Shown here piece after piece: positions 5,450-9,324 of a stretch of 9,324 bases of DNA (the stretch's first letter is position 1; each line of letters begins with the position of its first letter). Origin of the DNA: JAIYDJ01 sp031400505 (lineage in GTDB: Bacteria > Pseudomonadota > Alphaproteobacteria > Rhodobacterales > Rhodobacteraceae); assembly GCA_031400505.1 (NCBI GenBank), contig JANNPZ010000071.1, positions 1 through 9,324 on the forward strand, given 5' to 3'. The notes under the pieces are model-generated. The model was not told the DNA's origin and searched no databases. It saw only the letters and a list, made by a program, of their open reading frames with translations. A program made the position numbers and the translations under genes.

Positions 5450-7867
5450 TCATCTACGCAGGGTGCCGCCGGTTGCCTTGCCGACCTTCTCGATGATCTT
5501 GGCCGAAACGGCTTCGATCTCGGCCTCGGTCAGGGTCTGGGCCTGCGGTTGCAGCCGCACGGTCAGGGCCAGCGATTTCTTGCCCGCGCCCATCTGTGCC
5601 TCGGCCTTGTCTCCGGTGAACTGGTCGAACACACGCACGGAACTGATCAGCGCCTTGTCCGCGCCAAGGGCGGCGTTCAAAGCTGTCAGCGCCTCGACTT
5701 TTGCATCCATCACGAAGGCGAAATCGCGGTCTACTGCTTGCAGGTCGGACAGGGTCAGCGCGGGCCGGGTGGGCGTCTTGGCTTTCGGCTGCGGAACATT
5801 CGCCACCACGATGGTCAGGGCGACGGCAGGGCCTTTGACATCCATCGCGGCAAGTATGCGGGGGTGCACCTCGCCGAAGGTGGCGATTGTGGTTGGGCCA
5901 AGGCTGATGCAGCCCGACCGTCCCGGATGCAGCCAGCCGGGAACCTTGCGGGTGACCTGCACGCGGGCGGGGGCGCCCAAGGCGGCCAGCACCGCCTCGA
6001 CATCGGCCTTGGCGTCAAACAGATCGATGGCGCGACGGGTGGCGTGTGGGTCGCGCGGGCCCGATTGGCCGATCAGCAGGCCGGTCGCATGCAGCGCTTG
6101 TTCGCCGGGCTCGCCGCCATGGAACACCGGTCCTACCTCGAACAGCGCCATGTCGCCAAATCCACGCGCCTGATTTCGGGCGGCTGCGCGCAACAGACCC
6201 GGCAACAGGTCCGGGCGCAGGTGGGTCATTTCCGAGCTGATCGGGTTGTCGATCTGCACCGCATCTGCTCCCCCGCCGAACAGCATCGCCGCCGCAGTGT
6301 CGATGAAGCTGTAGGTGACGCATTCGTTGTAGCCCAAGGCACCCAGCGCGCGGCGCGCGGTGCGTTCGCGCACCTGCAACGGGGTCAGTATCGGTTTCGG
6401 CACGCCGGGCGTGCTGCGCGGCAGGGGTTTACCCTGCAGTTTCGACAGTGAGGCAATGCGGGCGATTTCCTCGATCAGGTCGGCTTCGCCAAGAATGTCG
6501 GGGCGCCATGACGGTGGGGTGCACAGATCGCCTTCTATCGAAAAGCCGAGTGCGATCAGCGTGGCGCGTTGTTCCGAAGGTGGGATTTCGAGGCCGACTA
6601 GGCTGGAAGTGCGGTCGGTATTCAGCCGGTAGGCGCGGGCGGTGTCGGGCGCAGCGCCATCTTGCGCAAGCTCAGAGACAGAACCGCCGCAGAGGTCGAG
6701 GATCATCTGGCAGGCGATATCAAGACCCGGCAGGGTGAAGGCGGGATCGACCCCCCGTTCAAAACGATAGCGCGCGTCGGTGTTGATACGCAGGGCGCGC
6801 CCTGTCGCGGCGATGGTGATCGGGTCCCAGAAAGCACTTTCCACGAAAACGTCGGTGGTGGTGGGCTGGCAACCCGAAGCCTCGCCCCCCATCACGCCAG
6901 CAAGGGATTCCGGGCCGTTGTCATCGGCGATGACCATCTGGCCCGAACGCAAGGTGTAGCTTCGCCCGTCCAGTGCCAGCAGCGTTTCGCCTTCGGTTGC
7001 CATGCGGATGCGCAAGGGGCCGCGGACCGCTGCGGCATCGAACACATGCAGCGGACGGTTGAGCGCGAAGGTCATGTAGTTGGTGATATCGACGAGTGCC
7101 GAAATGGGGCGCAGGCTGATCGCCTTGATCCTCGCCTGTAGCCAGGCCGGAGAGGGGCCGTTGGTCACACCTCGGATCATACGGCCGGCGAAATGCGGGC
7201 AGCCCTTGGCGCGCAGGTCAGGGGCAATTTCGACCGTGATCGGGCAGGGGAACGTGCCGGCGATCGTGGGGATGTGCAGCGGCTTCAGCGTACCAAGGCC
7301 TCGCGCTGCGAGGTCACGGGCGATCCCGCGCACCCCCAGAGCATCGGGGCGGTTGGGGGTGATCTTGATGTGGATCATCGGGTCGTTCAGGCCGCGATAA
7401 TCGATCAGTCGCGCGCCCAAGGGGGCATCCTCGGGCAACTCGATGATGCCGTCGTGATCTTCCGACAGCATCAGTTCGCGTTCCGAGCACAGCATCCCGT
7501 TCGATTCGACACCGCGAATAACGCCTGGCTTCAGATCGACGCCAGTGCCGGGTACATGGGTGCCGACGGGGGCGAACACGCCGACCAGACCCGTGCGGGC
7601 GTTGGGGGCACCGCAGACGACTTGAACCTCCTGCATCGCAGTGCCCGGTCCGCCAGGATAGGTGGCGACGCGGCACAGGCGCAGACGGTCGGCGTTGGGA
7701 TGGGGTTGCGCCTCGATGACGCGGCAGATACGGAACGCGCCGAGCGTATCGGCGGGGTTCTCGACGCCCTCAACCTCAAGGCCCAGGTCGGTCAGGGCAT
7801 AGAGGATGTCATCCAGCGGGGCATCCGTTTCAAGGTGATCCCTGAGCCAGTTCAGCGTGAATTTCAT
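5450..7867 (-). CDS. pheT: Phenylalanine--tRNA ligase beta subunit
   Basis: This complete 805-residue beta chain (E. coli PheT is 795) pairs with PheS as an alpha2beta2 enzyme charging tRNA-Phe in the cytosol. The domains appear in the usual order. The N-terminal region (MKFTLNWLRDHL) leads into an EMAP-like tRNA-binding domain at about 40-150 with HPNADRLRLC (56-65). B3/B4 editing domains cover about 210-400 (DITNYMTFALNRPLHVFDA at 260-278; RYRFERGVDP at 366-375). B5 covers about 405-480 (PPSWRPDI at 451-458, EADLIEEIAR at 461-470). The catalytic-like core covers about 490-690 (MTHLRPDLLPGLL, LFEVGPVF). A C-terminal FDX-ACB anticodon-binding domain covers about 709-805 (AVDRDFAFVMD, RVFDQFTG). 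The start at 7867 matches the family's N-terminus. pheS is not next to it: upstream lies a divergent region, downstream a 433-base gap. Identity is essentially certain. Confidence 0.98.
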   Translation of the reverse strand: MKFTLNWLRDHLETDAPLDDILYALTDLGLEVEGVENPADTLGAFRICRVIEAQPHPNADRLRLCRVATYPGGPGTAMQEVQVVCGAPNARTGLVGVFAPVGTHVPGTGVDLKPGVIRGVESNGMLCSERELMLSEDHDGIIELPEDAPLGARLIDYRGLNDPMIHIKITPNRPDALGVRGIARDLAARGLGTLKPLHIPTIAGTFPCPITVEIAPDLRAKGCPHFAGRMIRGVTNGPSPAWLQARIKAISLRPISALVDITNYMTFALNRPLHVFDAAAVRGPLRIRMATEGETLLALDGRSYTLRSGQMVIADDNGPESLAGVMGGEASGCQPTTTDVFVESAFWDPITIAATGRALRINTDARYRFERGVDPAFTLPGLDIACQMILDLCGGSVSELAQDGAAPDTARAYRLNTDRTSSLVGLEIPPSEQRATLIALGFSIEGDLCTPPSWRPDILGEADLIEEIARIASLSKLQGKPLPRSTPGVPKPILTPLQVRERTARRALGALGYNECVTYSFIDTAAAMLFGGGADAVQIDNPISSEMTHLRPDLLPGLLRAAARNQARGFGDMALFEVGPVFHGGEPGEQALHATGLLIGQSGPRDPHATRRAIDLFDAKADVEAVLAALGAPARVQVTRKVPGWLHPGRSGCISLGPTTIATFGEVHPRILAAMDVKGPAVALTIVVANVPQPKAKTPTRPALTLSDLQAVDRDFAFVMDAKVEALTALNAALGADKALISSVRVFDQFTGDKAEAQMGAGKKSLALTVRLQPQAQTLTEAEIEAVSAKIIEKVGKATGGTLRR

Positions 7868-7933
7868 GGCCTTGCCCCCGTGGAATTGTCAGCGTCGGGG
7901 TTAGCGCATCGCGCGGCAAAGGGAAAGCGGGGG

Positions 7934-7946
7934 GGAAACAGTTTCC
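7934..7946. repeat. Palindrome GGAAAC-A-GTTTCC
   Basis: A perfect inverted repeat with 6-base arms around a single central A, immediately after a run of G, 67 bases upstream of the pheT ATG. It is too tight to form a good RNA hairpin. The arrangement suggests a dimeric regulator site near the pheT promoter, or chance. Confidence 0.4.
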
Positions 7947-7969
7947 AAACGCGTATCGCACTGTTCCGA

Positions 7970-7979
7970 TGACATGTCA
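7970..7979. repeat. Palindrome TGACATGTCA
   Basis: A perfect 10-base palindrome in the divergent region. On the - strand it overlaps the best -35-like element for pheT (CTGACA). This is where a repressor site would be expected, but no regulator is known from the sequence. Confidence 0.35.
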
Positions 7980-8024
7980 GTAAAACGCAAGGCATTCTTA
8001 AAGGCTTTGGGATACCAGGGGAAA

Positions 8025-8135
8025 ATGAAGAGCATTCTGAAAGTACCGAATAGAGTTGTGACGATACCTGTTGGTCGTCTTTGTTTGTTGATCGGTCTGA
8101 CGATCCTGCTTTTTGGCCAGGTTTTCTTGCGCTGA
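8025..8135 (+). CDS. Candidate 36-residue single-span membrane peptide
   Basis: A short frame starts with ATG at 8025, with AGGGG at 8017-8021 just before it, and ends with TGA at 8133-8135. The predicted peptide begins MKSILKVPNRVVTIPVGR, with four basic residues in the first 18. It then has an uninterrupted hydrophobic stretch (about 19-34, CLLIGLTILLFGQVF) and ends with Arg. That is the layout of a small single-helix inner-membrane protein, or of an uncleaved signal-like leader. It lies 92 bases upstream of crcB on the same strand. The stop codon is inside a hairpin. It could be a real small protein, a leader peptide for crcB, or chance; I recognise no family. Confidence 0.4.
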   Translation: MKSILKVPNRVVTIPVGRLCLLIGLTILLFGQVFLR

Positions 8136-8176
8136 AACAGCGCATTGGGGCCCTGAGATCAGCGAAGTTTCAGTGC
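8128..8176 (+). other. Two mutually exclusive hairpins between the small ORF and crcB
   Basis: TGCGCTG (8128-8134) can pair perfectly with CAGCGCA (8138-8144) across a three-base loop. The overlapping GCGCTGAAAC (8129-8138) can instead pair with GTTTCAGTGC (8167-8176), ten pairs with one G-U, across a 28-base loop. The two structures share the same left arm, so only one can form. Neither is followed by a run of T, so an ordinary intrinsic terminator is unlikely. The TGA of the 36-codon ORF lies in the shared arm. Confidence 0.45.
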
Positions 8177-8227
8177 GGCCCTCGGCGGGCGGTTGACAAC
8201 GCAACGATCCGCGCCCAAGCAAACCCC

Positions 8228-8575
8228 ATGATCTGGACGATGACACAAGTGGCCATTGGCGGCGCAATCGGCTCTGTCTTGCGCTTTGTCGCCGTGGCAT
8301 CCATTGGCGCACCGCTCGCCGTGCTGGCGGTGAATGTCGTGGGCTGTTTCGCGATGGGCGTGGCCTTTGTGGGCCTTTCGGACCGGTTGTCGCCGCTGGT
8401 GATGACCGGCGTGCTGGGCGGGTTTACCACGTTTTCGGCATTCTCGCTCGATGCGCTGAAGCTGTGGGAAGCGGGGCAGGTCGGGCAGGCAGCCCTTTAT
8501 GTTGCGGGGTCGGTTCTGGTGTCATTGGGCGCCGTGGCGCTGGGGGCCGCGCTGGCCCGGGGAGTTTGGGCATGA
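8228..8575 (+). CDS. crcB: Fluoride channel CrcB/Fluc
   Basis: This 115-residue inner-membrane protein belongs to the Fluc family, which forms dual-topology dimers that let fluoride leave the cell. Four hydrophobic helices are predicted at about 5-24, 28-49, 55-75 and 87-109. Family motifs visible are GGAIGSVLRF (11-20), VNVVGCFAMG (35-44) with the pore Asn N36, and GGFTTFSAFS (64-73), the helix break with the sodium-site and fluoride-lining Phe residues. The usual Gly-Thr a few residues before the VN motif is replaced by Ala-Val (31-32). The start at 8228 keeps the first helix; the frame stays open upstream to 8081, but those residues look non-native. ATG at 8240 is also possible. There is no obvious ribosome binding site, but a TTGACA begins 35 bases before the ATG. 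No fluoride riboswitch was found. Its stop overlaps the next start as ATGA. Confidence 0.9.
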   Translation: MIWTMTQVAIGGAIGSVLRFVAVASIGAPLAVLAVNVVGCFAMGVAFVGLSDRLSPLVMTGVLGGFTTFSAFSLDALKLWEAGQVGQAALYVAGSVLVSLGAVALGAALARGVWA

Positions 8576-9324
8576 GTGGCGTGAAACTGCTGACCGTATC
8601 GGTGGATGAAGGCGAGCAGCGGCTGGACCGCTGGTTCAAGCGGCGGTTTCCGCAGATCACCCAAGGGGCGGTCGAAAAGATGTGCCGCACGGGGCAAGTG
8701 CGGGTGGACAGTGCGCGGGTGAAGGCGTCGGATCATGTGATGCCGGGGCAGACGGTGCGGGTGCCGCCCCTGCCCGAAAGCGACGCCCCCAGTCGACCGC
8801 GCGATGGCGGTGTGTCGGCGGCGGATGAACGGATGATCCAGAACGCCGTGCTGTGGAAGGATGAGCATATGATCATCCTGAACAAACCCCCCGGCCTCGC
8901 GTCACAGGGCGGTTCCGGCATGGGCGACCGCCACGTCGATGGCCTGACCGAGGCGCTGAAATTCGGCTACAAAGAACGCCCCAAACTGGTGCACCGGCTG
9001 GACAAGGACACTTCGGGCCTTCTGATGCTGGCGCGCACCGACCGGGTGGCGCGGGCGCTGTCCGAAGCCTTGCGGCACCGTGCGGCGCGCAAGATCTATT
9101 GGGCGGTGGTGGCCGGTGTGCCGCATCCCCGGCAGGGGTCGATCAAGTTCGGGCTGGTCAAGGCCGGCGGGCGGGGCCGGGGGGGCGAGGGGGAAAAGAT
9201 GCTCTGCGTCCACCCTGCAAAGGTGGCCGAGACGGAAGGCGCAAAACGGGCGCAGACCGACTATTTCACCCTGTGGTTTCTGGGCACCCGGCTGTCCTGG
9301 ATGGCGCTGGAGCCGGTGACCGGC
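8572..9324 (+). CDS. rluC: RluA-family 23S rRNA pseudouridine synthase, RluC-like (3' end outside window)
   Basis: 251 codons are visible, open through the right edge. This cytosolic enzyme converts chosen uridines of 23S rRNA to pseudouridine. An S4-type RNA-binding domain occupies about residues 10-70 (EQRLDRWFKRRFPQ at 15-28; TGQVRVDSARVK at 40-51). The catalytic domain begins near 90 with VLWKDEHMIILNKPPGLASQ (93-112). Its signature HRLDKDTSGLLMLART (141-156) contains the catalytic Asp at 144. KIYWAVVAG (174-182) and the Gly-rich KAGGRGRGGEGEK (197-209) follow. The last visible residues (ALEPVTG) lead into the R-T-H-Q-L-R motif expected just outside. GGGGAG at 8559-8564 serves as ribosome binding site, and the ATG overlaps the crcB stop. 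From memory, crcB followed by such a gene is common in Rhodobacteraceae. RluC rather than RluD is my best guess; the exact target uridines are not certain. Confidence 0.92.
   Translation, partial: MSGVKLLTVSVDEGEQRLDRWFKRRFPQITQGAVEKMCRTGQVRVDSARVKASDHVMPGQTVRVPPLPESDAPSRPRDGGVSAADERMIQNAVLWKDEHMIILNKPPGLASQGGSGMGDRHVDGLTEALKFGYKERPKLVHRLDKDTSGLLMLARTDRVARALSEALRHRAARKIYWAVVAGVPHPRQGSIKFGLVKAGGRGRGGEGEKMLCVHPAKVAETEGAKRAQTDYFTLWFLGTRLSWMALEPVTG

Larger units (their letters stand above)
7868..8024. promoter_or_regulatory. Regulatory region upstream of pheT with two palindromes
   Basis: This stretch separates the leftward pheT from the rightward small ORF and crcB. It must carry the pheT promoter if pheT is the first gene of its transcript. 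On the - strand CTGACA (7974-7979) followed after 17 bases by GATACG is the best match I see, but the -10 is poor. Two perfect palindromes lie here and are listed separately. A run of seven G lies at 7929-7935. No T-box, no phenylalanine leader peptide and no known riboswitch was recognised. Confidence 0.4.

Noticed and set aside
5420..6451. Long + strand open frame of 343 codons opposite pheT
   Set aside because: Antisense shadow of PheT, typical of GC-rich genes; composition is rich in Gly, Gln and Arg, with no motif.
7868..8024. T-box or phenylalanine-rich leader peptide for pheT
   Set aside because: No Phe-codon run in any short frame and no T-box sequence; the best-known examples are in other bacterial groups.
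8081..8227. Upstream extension of the crcB frame
   Set aside because: The extra 49 residues are polar, overlap the 36-codon ORF and the hairpins, and are absent from the Fluc family, which starts just before the GGxxG motif.
8136..8227. Fluoride riboswitch before crcB
   Set aside because: The conserved GATGG...GTTCGCC-type core of the crcB motif is not present.
9174..9198. G-rich stretch in the pseudouridine synthase as a repeat or slippage site
   Set aside because: It encodes the Gly/Arg-rich loop usual in this part of the protein, and the frame continues intact into expected motifs.

Overview
The window is high-GC DNA that looks like ordinary chromosome of a Rhodobacteraceae-type alphaproteobacterium. 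This rests on three things: the character of the proteins (a DUF1523-type membrane protein, an alphaproteobacterial-style PheT, and a crcB gene translationally coupled to an RluA-family pseudouridine synthase), the GC-rich third codon positions, and the tight gene packing. No rRNA, tRNA, CRISPR array, transposase, integrase or phage gene was seen. Both ends are cut: the first gene lacks its N-terminus and the last lacks its C-terminus.

Bases 1-3428 hold five genes in a row on the + strand, with overlaps of 1-4 bases or gaps of 12-18 bases, so almost certainly one operon. They are the C-terminal part of a divergent AAA ATPase, a 100-residue protein with three predicted membrane helices, a 445-residue soluble protein of unknown function (possibly the family catalogued as DUF6638), an 88-residue protein with two membrane helices, and a DUF1523 protein with two membrane helices. 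This is the best candidate for an undescribed system: a cytosolic ATPase and a soluble partner made together with three small inner-membrane proteins. Its function cannot be read from the sequence.

Bases 3400-5016 on the - strand encode a complete GMC-family FAD oxidoreductase whose 3' end overlaps the DUF1523 gene by 29 bases. Its best promoter places the transcription start on the A of its own ATG, suggesting a leaderless mRNA. A 433-base gap follows (5017-5449), holding a doubtful 100-codon + strand ORF.

Bases 5450-7867 on the - strand encode PheT, the beta chain of phenylalanyl-tRNA synthetase, without pheS immediately beside it. The 360-base divergent region 7868-8227 contains two perfect palindromes, a 36-codon ORF for a single-span membrane peptide, and two mutually exclusive hairpins at the end of that ORF. 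Bases 8228-9324 on the + strand encode the fluoride channel CrcB/Fluc and, through an ATGA overlap, a 23S rRNA pseudouridine synthase that runs off the window.
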